Assembly (NCBI RefSeq): GCF_003255815.1
Contig: NC_037682.1
Coordinates: forward strand, 17,010,965 to 17,074,964
Source of the DNA: Theropithecus gelada
Taxonomy: Eukaryota > Chordata > Mammalia > Primates > Cercopithecidae
Direction: 5' to 3'
Length of the DNA: 64,000 nt
The position numbers and the translations under genes were made by a program. The notes below the pieces were generated by a model, which worked only from the letters and a program-made list of their open reading frames with translations, was not told where the DNA came from and searched no databases. Of the stretch, positions 23,570 through 35,119 are shown piece after piece (the first letter of the stretch is position 1; each line of letters begins with the position of its first letter).

Positions 23570-23900
23570 TTGTTTTTTTTTTTTTCTCATAGTTTAAACT
23601 TCTAATCTCCAAAGTGATGGTTTTAGGAGGTAATGAATTTATAAGGGTACAGCTCTCACTAATGGGATTAATGTCTTCATAAAACAGACCTGGAGAGTCC
23701 CTTTGCCCATTCTGCCATGGAAGGGCACAGCAAAAAATGGAGCTGTCTATCAACCAGAAAGGTGCCTTTCATGACACTGAATCTGCGAGTGCCCTGTTCT
23801 AACTTTTCAACCACCAGAACAGTAAGAAATAAATGTACGTTGTTTATAAGACACCCCATCTATGGTATTTTGTTATAGCAGCCTAAAGAGACTAATACGA
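23570..23900 (+). mobile_element. MLT1-type (MaLR) LTR
   Basis: Sense LTR order: 'aaagtgatggttttaggagg', 'aatgggattaatgtcttcat', 'agaaataaatgtacgttgtt' and 'ggtattttgttatagcagcc' to 'gactaatacg'. It interrupts copy A at a point where copy C is continuous (about 38235). Confidence 0.8.
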
Positions 23901-24774
23901 GTAGCACCATGGTGGAAAATGTTGCTTAAAATACATTAAAGCATAAATAAAATGAAGTGTTAGTTGATTGTCAATAATTTAGAAGATGTAAACATGCCAT
24001 CTAATTTCTCTCATGTCACCAACTTATTACAACATCTGAAGACTGATTTGAGCTACACAGTGGCCTCTTTTATTAGATATAGTGGATGTGAACTAAAGAG
24101 AAGGAAATTTTAAACCCTATAAAAATGTTTCCAAAAAATACAATAAACTGATTTGCTTAATTGTGAACTTTATCTCCCTGAATGAAGGAGATTGAAAACA
24201 TTATTTGAAAACTTTTAGGGAATTCATGGGTCGAATATAATCTTGAGCAGATGGCCTATAGTGGCTTTTATCGGGGGTTTCTACAGAAACATGGAATACA
24301 GCGTCAAAAGCTGTAATCTATCCTAGACTGTTGACTTTGATCCTCATCCTTTCCTTCCCTTCTGATTCTCTGTAAATCATATTTTTCATTTAAATCAACC
24401 AATGACTGATGGAAAATCGCATGTTCAAATACAATATTCCTAATAGTGACTGTGTGGATTGGTGATGTTGTTTATCTCGAGTCCTTCCTTCATCCTTGCC
24501 ACTTGAATCCCTAAACATAAGAATGAAAACATCAATCCTCTTTCATACAAAAAGAGGGACTTTGTCTAGATTATTTCCAATGACATTTCCAGGCACCACA
24601 GTCTGTTTCTGTGAATTATGATTCTACTGCTGTGAAAACCCATCCCCAGTGTTAGAATGAGTTGGAGAAAGGTGAGTCACTTCATCTTTATACAAAAGAA
24701 TCGCACTATGCCTCTAGGCTGTTTTGACCTAAAATAGTGGTGACAAAAATGCCAGTTAGACAGTACAAGTTTCA

Positions 24775-25084
24775 GGCCGAGTGAGGTGGCTCATGCCTGT
24801 AATCACAGCACTTTGGCAGGCCAAGGTGGGTCGATTACTTGAAGCCAGGAGTTCCAGATCAGCCTGGCCAACATGGCAAAACCTTTCTCCACTAAAAAAA
24901 TAAAAATTAGCCAGGCGTGGTGGCGGAAACCTGTAATCCCAGCTACTTGGGAGACTGAGGCAGGAGAATCACTTGAACACAGGAGGAGGAGGTTGCAGTG
25001 AGCCAAAATGAAACCACTGCACTCCAGACTGGGCGACAGTGCAAGACTCCATCTCAAAAAATAAATAAGTAAATAAATAAAGAT
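24775..25084 (+). mobile_element. Alu with target-site duplication
   Basis: Sense dimeric Alu ending in an 'aaataaataagtaaataaat' tail. The direct repeat 'agtacaagtttcag' flanks it at 24762-24775 and 25085-25098, proving a standard retroposition. Confidence 0.95.
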
Positions 25085-25204
25085 AGTACAAGTTTCAGAA
25101 GGCCAAACACTTAAACACATCAATTTTTACTGTTCTCTTATTCAAATTTGGAGCTTCATAGACACATCATAGTAATGGTTTTCCAAATTTATTAATGCTT
25201 AAGT

Positions 25205-25980
25205 ACACAAAAATTAGAACCTCAATGCAGTATTACGACTCACCTACAGAGTGGCTACAATGAAAACATGCAAAATATCCAACAATAGTGAGAATTTGGC
25301 ACAATCATTAATCGTACATGTTGGCAGTAGAAATGGGCATTGACATTCCATGTTGTAAAATTGTATGGTAGTATCTACTATAGACGGACAAACAAATGCC
25401 CTATGACTCAAAAATTTCATTCTTAGATGTATAACCAAGAGAAATAAATGAAAGACCTAAACACCTGTACACAAATCTTCATCACTGCATTATTTGCAAT
25501 GGCAGTAAAATTAAAAACCACTCAATATTTTATCAAAACATTAGATCAGAAGTTGAAGACATTTTCCTTAAGGAGTTAGATACCATATATTTTAAGGTTT
25601 GCAGATCATAAATTGTAATAATCACTCAGATTTTCCCTTGTATCACAAAAAAAATCCATAGATAATATACTGATATATTGGTGTCTCCAAGTTCCAAAAA
25701 GAATTTATGGGTCATAGGTTGTTGATCCCTGCTCCAAATTAGATGAACAGCATTATGTTACGTTTTCACCTCGGCTTGTTACCAACAGTGAGAATGAATA
25801 CACTATCTCCACATCAACAACATGGAGGAATCTCACACACATAATGTTGGGTGAAAGAAGCCAGACTAAAAACAGTGTAAACACTGACTTTATGACTACA
25901 AACCTCAAAAAACATGCAAGATTACCCAACATATGGACATCAATTCATAATGCATGCAGAGACAATTTATGAGATGCTAC
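25205..25980 (+). mobile_element. Ancient L1M 3' region
   Basis: Diverged sense L1M with 'caatagtgagaatttggcac', 'caaatcttcatcactgcatt', 'tgttgggtgaaagaagccag' and 'ctgactttatgactaca' in the expected order. Confidence 0.7.
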
Positions 25981-27232
25981 TAATTTTGTTTTTTATTGGC
26001 CTCGTTCTGGGTGCTGAAATATTTTCCTTTCTAGAAATATGCTTGGAGTATATTTTCTAAATAATTACTTTCTACCCGTATGTTATTTCCTAAAAAGCTT
26101 TGCCAAAACAAAGTATATTCCCTATGAGATTATTTTACTGCAGGATATATTTTTAATTTCCCAGTTTTATGTATATCCTAAGTGTTCAAAATATGTTTCT
26201 AAAATTAATGCGGTGCCCAAATTTCATAGAATATCTTAATAAATGATTAATATTTATTCCCCTAAAAGTTCTGTCTTGCTTGTAAAACAACAATGTCTTT
26301 ATCAGCTCACTGTAGCAGGGAAACTTAACATACTTTGGTCTCAGTATCATATAATGAACTTTGTTTCGTAACACTCCATGCTTTAGGGCCTGACAACTGT
26401 TTTCCAAAGAAGGTGGTTTCTAGGAAGACAATTGGTACCATGGTAATGGAAGTTACCCCAGAAGCCTTAAATAGAGATACTTTTTTTCCTCACTTACTTG
26501 GGTCTGATATACAAGGTTTCTCCTAGAGACAATTTTTTTTTCAGTTATGTGAAAACATTATTCTGAATGAAAACACAAATCCTGTGGGACTTCAATAAAG
26601 TTATCCAACTTGTGATATTAATGTAGCTACATTAATTAGGGCTTGCAGGCCATAAATTGCATGGTAATTTCTAAATCAGGGTGAGGGATTGGTGGAGAAG
26701 AGAGTCCACATGGCCTGGAGAAGCCGTTGTATATAAGAAGCTAAAGCTGGGTCTTGACTAAACAAAATTAACCTGCGAGAATTTAGCAGCCCTGAAGACA
26801 GGGAAGCATCTGGGGTGAAAAATGAGATTGTAAAGGAATCAGAAGAATGTGACCAAGGGCAACTCTGCCATCTCCAAACACACACTAGAAAAGTAAACAA
26901 TGTTTGTAAAGCTCTTGGGTAATACAAATGCATCTGCTTCTTGAGGTTTAACTGTTAGGACAATTTCTAGCCACCTCTTGGGTTGTTTGAGTTGGCCTCA
27001 GCAGTATCTCCCTCGGGGGTACATTTGTTATTATAGTATTGGTATCATCACACAAGAAATGACAATGCAATATTAAACAACAACAGCAAAAAACTTTTAA
27101 AATCATCACTAAGCATTCCTTTTCCCAAAGTTAAAAATGTACTAATGTACTGATTTTAGACGAATGGGTGTTTTAGCTTTATAGAAAGCAAGGGAGGACA
27201 ACAACAATAAACAAATGAAAAACACAGAAAAC

Positions 27233-27529
27233 AGCTGGGCGCGATGGCTCCTATCCCAGCACTTTGGGAGGTGGAGGCGGGTGGATCATGAGGTCGGGAG
27301 TTCTACACCAGCCTGGCCAACATAGTGAAACCCTGTCTCTACTAAAAACACAAAAATTAGCTGGGCATGGTGGCACGTGCCTGTAGTCCCAGCTACTCAG
27401 GAGGCTGAGACAGAAAAATTACTTGAACCTGGGAGGCGGAGGTTGCAGTGAGCCGAGATCATGCCACTGTACTCCCACCTGACAACAGAGCAAGACTCCG
27501 TCTCAAAAAAAAAAAAAAGAAAGGAAGAA
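27233..27529 (+). mobile_element. Alu with target-site duplication
   Basis: Sense Alu starting 'gctgggcgcgatggctcc', with a small deletion after 'ggctc', and an A-rich tail. The direct repeat 'acagaaaac' occurs at 27224-27232 and 27530-27538. It interrupts copy A in the stretch matched by copy B. Confidence 0.93.
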
Positions 27530-28577
27530 ACAGAAAACCTACCCACCACTCCATCCACACACACATGAAGAAACCCCTGTGTTTTTATTAATTCCCAGGT
27601 GAAGTTTCAGAAAAAGTAAAAAATTCCATGGAATACTTGAGTGCATAACTGGTACATGCCTAATACATCTTACTATTTTTGCCCTCACATTTTGCATTTA
27701 CTGGCTTAATTTCAAATAAATTAACTGATTAAGATTCAGAATGTACCCCTGCTATGCATGATTATCATATATTATATTGAAATGTCAATCAGCAGTAGAT
27801 ATTAAATGACCATAGCCATTTGCACTTATTAGTGTATCATCATGATTCATGTATTTTAAAATATCACTGAGAACATGGCTAATACAGAGGACATCCCCAA
27901 GACTGCCTTTCATTTCAATTATAGGTAACAACCTCCATAGGGAACAAGGCATACAATAAAATGTAAGCAGTCATTTCCGAGTTGGTCAAAATCTTTTAGA
28001 TTGTTTTAAATCTCTTACTCTCTCTCTCGATATAGTATATACATATATGGGCATATTTTACACATATGTGCATATATTTAACATATCAATATCTATGTAA
28101 AATGTCCTCTTTTTATAAAGATAACCATTATTGTTAAATATGTTTTCATAGGAACAGAGATTTAAATGACTTTAGGACAAGACTTTGAGGACCTGTGTAT
28201 TGATCACTAGATCATTATTCAAATGTCATTCTTGTTTTCTCTTCATCTACCTACAACTGTATTTTTCTTATATACTCACACAACATGGAGGTACATGTAT
28301 GGTATTGTATATGATGTAATTGGTTTCAGTCAGAGATAACTGTGGAACATAGAATTCAATTTGTCTCACAAGGTCCACTAACTCTTTAATCAAGAACAGG
28401 CATATTTCAGAGGTATACAAAAGAAATAATGACAAACGAAAATAATAGATCAATATTACAGCTTCTGAGAAATAGGATGAAGAACATTTAAGACAAAACA
28501 ATGTCTGAAGTATGAAAGTTAACTGTGAACATTTAAATATTTTATCAACTGCCTTTATGTCATAGGATACCTAGGGT

Positions 28578-29602
28578 GTTATTCACCAGCCAGAGACCTC
28601 TGTTGCCAGTGGCACCTCTGCCCAAGTCGAGTTTTGCTTGGGCTTGCTGGGCTCCCTCCACTGCCTTGGCCTGGCAGGCTGTACTCGGCTCACACTACCA
28701 GCCCAGATCCCATGCCTACCATGGGTGAGCCAGGCTGGAGTGGCGATGGATGAGTGAGCATACAAGCATGGAGTCTGGCCACCGCCCACTGCCAGGCATG
28801 CCAGCTGCTGCAGCAGGATGGGCAGCTCCAGGTGCCAGATCCGTGCAAGCCTGTCGCTGATTCAGATGTACCACAAGCAGCCTCCACTGTGGGCACCCAT
28901 GTCTGGATGAGGGGAACATGGTACCACCCAGAAGCTTGAAGACACTGGAAACCGAAGAAGCCCCAAAGAAGGTGTCACAGCCCTGACTCGGGCAGCCCTT
29001 AGATCTGGGCTTCCTGAAGGGTCACAGCTCTTCTCTCCTTCTTGTCACTCGCAATGTGGAGAGTAGTTGGGGGGCCACACTGAACACATTTTGGCCCTAT
29101 TTGTGTTACAGCTCTTTCAGTCCCGCCACATGGCAGGTTCCAAGTTCTTGTCCCACCTCCGGGAAGAATGAGGTATGCAGACAATTGGAGGGTTAGCAAG
29201 GTGAAGAGGTGCTTTATTGAGCTACAGTACAACTCTCAGGAGACTCTCAGGAGAGTCAGCTACCCAGAGTTGGTAGCTCCTATCCACAGGCAGGTCATCC
29301 CCAAGAGTGTACAACTCTTAGAAGAGAGGAGACCTAGAGCGGGTAGCTCCTCTCTGAAGGCAGGTTGTCTTATTGTCTGCCTAAGTTTGGCTGAGTCTGG
29401 GGTTTTATGGGCTTCAGAGGGGAGGAAGTGTATGCTGATTGGTTCACGGGTGGCCATGGGCAGGCCTAGGAAAAGCACCATAAGTTTTCACTCTGGTTGG
29501 TGGGACTGGCCACCTGGCCCCCAGTCTTCAGACTGTCCCTGGCTTGATGGTGGAGTTTCACCAGAGACCCACCCCTTTGAACCCAGGAGCCTGTCCGAAT
29601 CA
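28578..29602 (-). mobile_element. Retroviral LTR (ERV1-like), apparently solo, antisense
   Basis: A sharply bounded GC-rich block in AT-rich DNA. On the minus strand it has the order of a class I endogenous retrovirus LTR: a TATA-like 'cccataaaacc' (near 29405), an 'aataaagc' polyadenylation signal (complement near 29212) and the 'gggactgaaagagctgtaac' segment (complement near 29120) followed by a long GC-rich U5-like part. No gag, pol or env region adjoins. No matching target duplication was seen, so the edges are approximate. Open frames crossing it (for example 29168-29641 plus) are chance. The subfamily is not assigned. Confidence 0.65.
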
Positions 29603-30289
29603 ATAAGTAAAGAAATAAGAAAAAAAGTTAACTTTGATTGAAAGCTTGTCTTAAGGCAAAAAGAAATAATTGATTGTCTAGTGTGTATCTCAAATATATG
29701 TTTTGTATCTTATAATTAAGTGCATATGTGGTTGTGGATGCTAAAGGTAATGGCATATTAAAGACAAGTATAAATTATTTCAAAAATAATTAAAGAGTAC
29801 TTATCTAGATTATTATAAGATACTTAATAACTTTCACGATTCTTCTCTAGTTTTCTGACGATCAAAGTACTGCAAGTGGCTTCCATAGTAAACAGGGACG
29901 TGGATATGCGTTTGAAGGACCATATGAATATCACAAACACTCAAATGTTTTCTGCAGTTACACAAGTTGAAAAGCATTCAACATCTAAGGCTAGCTAGGT
30001 GCCCTTGTAAAAGGCTTTTGAGTGAAAACACTTTAGATTTCCTGTAAATCCCAAGTTGAGCAATGATACTCTGCTCTCTAGGATGACATTCTTTCTGAGA
30101 TTCGGAGACATAGCATGGGGAAGTATAGCAGTAGAAGAGTCAATGAGGTTGCTTCCTTTGGTCTTTATATCTCCTCAGTTAATCCATGCTCTTTTGGAAA
30201 TTTTACCTATACACTAGATATCTCTGGAACAGCATCATGACAGGAATGTATTTGAATCAGAATAAAGTCCAAGAAAAGTTGGATGTCAA
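29603..30289. other. Intergenic sequence, nothing recognised
   Basis: AT-rich DNA after the LTR with no gene or repeat family seen. Confidence 0.45.
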
Positions 30290-30290
30290 T

Positions 30291-30414
30291 CTCCAATACG
30301 CAGCAATAAGAATGAATGTACTACAATTGTATGAAACAAATTGGATGTATTTCTCCAATACGCAGCAATAAGAATGAATGTACTACAATTGTATGAAACA
30401 AATTGGATGTATTG
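30291..30414 (+). repeat. Perfect 62-bp tandem duplication
   Basis: Units 30291-30352 and 30353-30414 both start 'ctccaatacgcagcaataag' and end 'ttggatgtatt...'. I see no difference between them until the final few bases, so it is a recent event. The 'ttggatgt' just before unit 1 (about 30279) may be the short homology used. Confidence 0.95.
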
Positions 30415-30589
30415 CACAAATATGTCATTGAGTAAAACAGTACACACAGCAGGCATCCATTTATATATGGTTCAAAAAATATGAAAGTAATTTACTGTTT
30501 TAAACATCAAGAAAGTAATTACTCCTTGAGGGTCGGAGGGTAATAACTTAGGAGGGATAATGTAGAAGACTGGGAGATTCTGGTAATAT

Positions 30590-30609
30590 TTTCTTTCTTT
30601 CTTTTCTTT

Positions 30610-30706
<97 letters not shown>

Positions 30707-30720
30707 TCTTTCTTTCTTCT
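30590..30720. repeat. (CTTT)n microsatellite with (CT)n core
   Basis: About 130 bases of TTTC units with an internal CT stretch. The Lys/Glu/Arg-rich open frame on the minus strand here is a translation of this repeat and not a gene. Confidence 0.97.
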
Positions 30721-31099
30721 TGTCTGGGTCCTGGTTATGGGAGTATTTTTTTTTGAAAATTCATCTAGTTGTATACTTATCATTATAATCTGTATGTAGG
30801 TTACACATCAAAAGATTTTCTAAAAGCAAAATCTGTTCACCATTAGACTGTAGAAATTTCAGAATATTATTACCATAAATTTGTATTACTAGTAATGCCT
30901 TGTATTCAATAGAGTTCAGCATATTTTTGTGAAAAAGTTGTGTGACTGTCATAGTTCAGTAAATATTCATTTTTTATTAAGATTTCTCTTTTTTAAAATA
31001 AAACAAAAATGTTTTATTCAACCTTTAAGAACTTTTATTATTGTTTCCTGCAAAAGGGAAGCTAAGAGAGCCTGATTCTTCTTGGGACAGTACCACGCA

Positions 31100-32170
31100 C
31101 TAAATTTATTCATAATGGTTTATGACTTAGGGACAAACAACTACGTTTTTCTGAAGGAAGAAGATTATAAGCAGACTGTTACCTACAGGGTATTATGTTC
31201 AGTGGCACTGGTGACACCAGGCAACAGATTTAGATACAGATATTTTTCCTCAGTTACTTACCTCTGATGTAAATTCCAACTAAATTATTTTCTTCCATAA
31301 TTTAAGAAAGTGTTTTCAATTAAATACCAATAACTTTATCCAACTTTTTATAATAATGTGGCCACTTAGATTCAGGTTTTAATGAAAAGGGTTGAAGATA
31401 ATTTAGCCTACATGGCCAGGGACAATCGAGTTTAGGAAGCTAATTTAGGTCTTACCTAAGTAAAGTATAACCTAAAGAGTTTTGTCATTCCTGTTATCAG
31501 GTAATCACATGATATGAAAATGAGTTTGAATCAAGTTAAATTCCCATTTCCTTTAAATATGGACTAGAGAAGTAGATGATGGTAGTAAAGCTCTTGGACA
31601 ACACAAATGCATCAGTGTCCTTAGTGTATTGAGTGGAAAATTATTACAGCTGATTTGTTGGACTTTAACAACATCTCCAATAGCCGTAAATTTAGTATAT
31701 TTGTAACAGCACCATCTCCCAAACAATGACAATAAAGCATAAAAAGGCATTGAAATTTAACACTAAAAAGTACTTTTTCCTCGATCAAGAATATTTTAAT
31801 AATTTAGCCAGGTATAGGCTAGCTTTATAGGAATTCTGAGAAAAGGCTATACCCCTGTCTACTCCCTGGTAAGGTTTGGGAAGACACAGGAATCACTTGG
31901 AGTATTTATATGGATACACTGGCTAATGTCTATCACTTACTATATTACTTTTGTACATACACATTTTTCTTTCACTTTTTTATAGTAAAAAATAGATTAA
32001 CTTCCTTAAGACAGAATGTCAGTGGGAATACATTTTTGCACCGTAAAGTTAACAGCAGACTTTAAAGAACACATAGAAATCTGTACTTCTAAGTATCTAG
32101 CAATGAATAACATGTTATAAAACATCACTCAGAACATGGCCAGTACAGAGAAATTTTTTTTCATTACACT
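31100..32170 (+). repeat. Duplication copy B (partial)
   Basis: Direct match to part of copy A: 31115-31830 with 26340-27180 (shared 'gtaaagctcttgg', 'acaaatgcatc', 'tagctttatag') and 31860-32160 with 27590-27900 ('gaacatggc', 'agtacagag'/'aatacagag'). It lies about 3 kb upstream of OR5W2. Confidence 0.65.
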
Positions 32171-32699
32171 GTAGGGAGAAACATATTGAGAGCAGGTGCT
32201 TGGAGAAAGAAAAATATCATGCCTATGAGACTCCAGAAGTTTACTCTTTACTTCTGAATTTCACTTTTGTTATCTATATAATGAAGCTGTTAGAGATGGA
32301 AACATAGACAATATTTGAAATGTATGATAACATATATGGAGATATAGTAATTAATATAAGGAAAACACAAGGGATGTGATACACAATCCATTGTAGAATG
32401 TATTTAAATTCATATGTTTTACTCCACAAGCCCAGAGCTGAATGAAGAGGTGCTTTAAAAGCACATTTTTAGAAGGGAGAATAGAGACAATTTTATGGCC
32501 AGAACAATGTGGATGGAGGATTTAGCTCTCTGTCCCATGAAGTTAAAGGCTAAAATGTTAGACTACAGTAGTGAGGGAAAGGAGAGCAATACATAGTAGC
32601 TGTAGGGGAGTGAATAGGGTAGACACAAAATTAACACTTTGAGTAACTTCCAAGTATCAAAGGACTGCCATGAATAATCGTACATAAAAGTTATTTTGG

Positions 32700-32995
32700 G
32701 GCCGGGCGCGGTGGCTCAAGCCTGTAATCCCAGCACTTTGGGAGGCCGAGACGGGCGGATCACGAGGTCAGGAGATCGAGACCATCCTGGCTAACACGGT
32801 GAAACCCCGTCTCTACTAAAAATACAAAAAACTAGCCGGGCGAGGTGGCGGGCGCCTGTAGTCCCAGCTACTCGGGAGGCTGAGGCCGGAGAATGGCGTG
32901 AACCCGGGAGGCGGAGCTTGCAGTGATCTGAGATCCGGCCACTGCACTCCAGCCCGGGCGACAGAGCCAGACTCCGTCTCAAAAAAAAAAAAAAA
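32700..32995 (+). mobile_element. AluYR-like young Alu with perfect target duplication
   Basis: Near-consensus AluY in sense orientation with 'ggctcaagcc' and 'gatccggccac' variants, which I associate with the Old World monkey AluYR lineage. A pure A tail and a perfect 14-base direct repeat 'aaaagttattttgg' at 32686-32699 and 32996-33009 show a recent insertion. Confidence 0.95.
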
Positions 32996-33009
32996 AAAAG
33001 TTATTTTGG

Positions 33010-34999
33010 AAATAAATAGAACTTAGCTTTTGTCTTAAAAAGCGTGACCTCAACACCCTTTTTCTTTTGAAGAATCATCTTTGTACATATCAACTGTATT
33101 AGGAGAAACAGACCTGAAAGGTTGTTTATGTTTTTTCTTGGTTGAACATTACCAGCCTAACCACTGGAAAATATTTAACATCACACAATCATATTTAAAA
33201 ACACACATTACTCACACAAATCTCTGTACTAGGAATTGTGGGAATGTAGAGAGACACTTAGGCCAACAGACAAATAAAATATAAATTAAGAAAAAGTGTG
33301 TTCAAGGTGACAGATGATGTACATTCATAAAATAATTGAAATGAGGGTAGTTGTCAATGTAGTTGGGAAAAAGTAATTAGATAATTATTAATTTAAAAAG
33401 CAGCATGTTAGATTGTCATATTTCTAAATGGGAAGTGAAGGAGACTTTCAGAAGTGAAAGAAACAGGATGAACAATGAAAAGGATACACAAACCATTAAG
33501 TCGAAAATCTATTCAAGTTTCATTGGATGTCTTATTTCATGATAACCATGAAGCATACTGTTAAACGAATTCTGATGAATTTCTAACACTGGTCAATTTG
33601 GTGATAAGGTTGAACAATTAAAAATGGAGCCTTTGCTAAACTAGTTGCAGCATTCACTGGGGAAAATACCGAAGCAAGAATCTAATTAATCATGTTTGAA
33701 TAACATAAAGGAGTGAAGGCAGAGACTTGAGAGATTTAAGTCCCAACAGTCACCAGGTAATAATAAAATGTGATCTGCCTGTTATTCACATACCAGAGGT
33801 AAAGACAGAAAGACTTGCTCATCTCAGGTAGGTTTCTGAATGATCAATTTAAAGGACAAAGGAAAAAATTTGGAAAAATGAGAAATCATTTATTAACGAA
33901 TTTACAAATGAATGATTTTATAGGTGCTTACCTCAGTTAAAGCACCTCTGGAAACTAATGGCCAAACTGATATTTTCTTATTGGATCTGTGTGAATTTGA
34001 CTGACCTTACTTGTCATTTATAAGAGGATAATGTAGATTTCACCCATTTACATTTTAATCAACATTCATAAGTAAATCATTACTTTAAAAATCACCGTAC
34101 ATGTGATATTATTGTAGGCGTAAATTTAAGATTGGTTCTAGATTTACTCAAATAATAATAGAGGTAACACATTACAGATACTAATTTATGAAAATTCAAG
34201 TTATTATGGTATTTAAGTCTAGAAGAAATAACAATCGGACCCACTCTACATTTCAATTTTCATGTAACAGACACACACAGGCACGCACACACACACACAC
34301 AAGAATGAATGCACATATAACACAAGCAACAGAAGCCTATATATTTCAGAAACATTTATTGTCCCTCTTCACATTTTGATTTTAATAAAAAAGTCAATTA
34401 CAAGCAAATGTAAGTAGTCCGTTGTTCACACTTCTTTTACCACTCATATTTGGCCTTTATCCTTTGGAACCAGGTAAGTCATCCAAATGGATTACAAATG
34501 CTGTGACAAACCAGTGAAGATGAGTAACAGTTAAATCAAACATTTTTCCTTTCCAGTAAACACTAAAGACACCACATCAAAAACAGTGCCATAATAATTT
34601 TCTCTTATTAACTTACACATAATATCACTGTCAGTGATAGAAAAAAAGTATATATTTCTTGAATAATGCAATAAATGTGATCCTTTTTTTGTCAAATAGA
34701 TGAGATGTTTAGCACTGTATGTTCTGGTCCTTGTTACTCTAACTTTGGTGTTTCTTTCACTTCCTTTTGGTTCTGTACTGATCTTTCAGTTTAATCAAAT
34801 TGACTGCCTTAGATTGTACAATAGAAGCAAAGACAAATGATATACTTCAGAAATTGCATATAAATTTAGATTCAAATTTGATCAACTTCCTGTGGTAGAC
34901 ACTTTTAGTTTTGTTTTGTTTTGTTTTGTTTTAATACAGTAATGCCTCTTTGAAAGGGACACTTAGCTAGGATACTTTTTGAGGGTAAAAAAGATAATT
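33010..34999. other. Intergenic sequence upstream of OR5W2
   Basis: About 33215-33330 may be an L2 remnant. A short (CA)n lies at 34284-34302 and a TTTTG repeat at about 34911-34932. Otherwise nothing recognised. Confidence 0.45.
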
Positions 35000-35004
35000 T
35001 ACAT

Positions 35005-35029
35005 AAACAAATCTTGTTCTGCTTTACAG
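35005..35029 (+). other. Candidate 3' splice site of the OR5W2 coding exon
   Basis: 'atcttgttctgctttacag' is a good acceptor pattern 90 bases before the chosen ATG. It would remove the upstream in-frame ATG at 34979 from the mature mRNA. Confidence 0.5.
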
Positions 35030-35119
35030 ATAATTTTTTTTGATATCTTGGAAAGTCGAGCCCTAATCTGTCATCCTCATAATGATTTATGTAACAGTTT
35101 GAAACAAGGACAAGGAAGA

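Larger units (their letters stand above)
22240..28520 (+). repeat. Duplication copy A (low-copy paralogous flank)
   Basis: Non-repeat DNA between the inserted elements aligns in direct order with two other places in the window. 22380-22960 matches 36745-37350 (shared 'attctttgctcaa', 'ccaaagca'). 23310-23570 plus 23900-24520 matches 37960-38900 ('aaagagaaggaaattt', 'cctaaacata'). 28150-28510 matches 41360-41720 ('ttgatcactaga', 'cattattca'). 26340-27180 and 27590-27900 match copy B at 31115-32160. Identity is moderate (estimated 65-75% by eye), so the duplication is old. No receptor is seen in or directly after this copy. Confidence 0.75.

Noticed and set aside
24803..25123. 106-codon frame on the minus strand
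   Set aside because: This is the well-known antisense Alu open frame, not a gene.
29168..29641. 157-codon open frame on the plus strand
   Set aside because: It lies within the antisense ERV-type LTR and its flank; long frames are expected by chance in this GC-rich block.
30472..30783. 103-codon Lys/Glu/Arg-rich frame on the minus strand
   Set aside because: It is the translation of the (CTTT)n microsatellite.
34979..35119. Upstream extension of OR5W2 by 47 codons
   Set aside because: It is not OR-like, precedes the canonical N-terminus and is crossed by a good 3' splice site at 35029.
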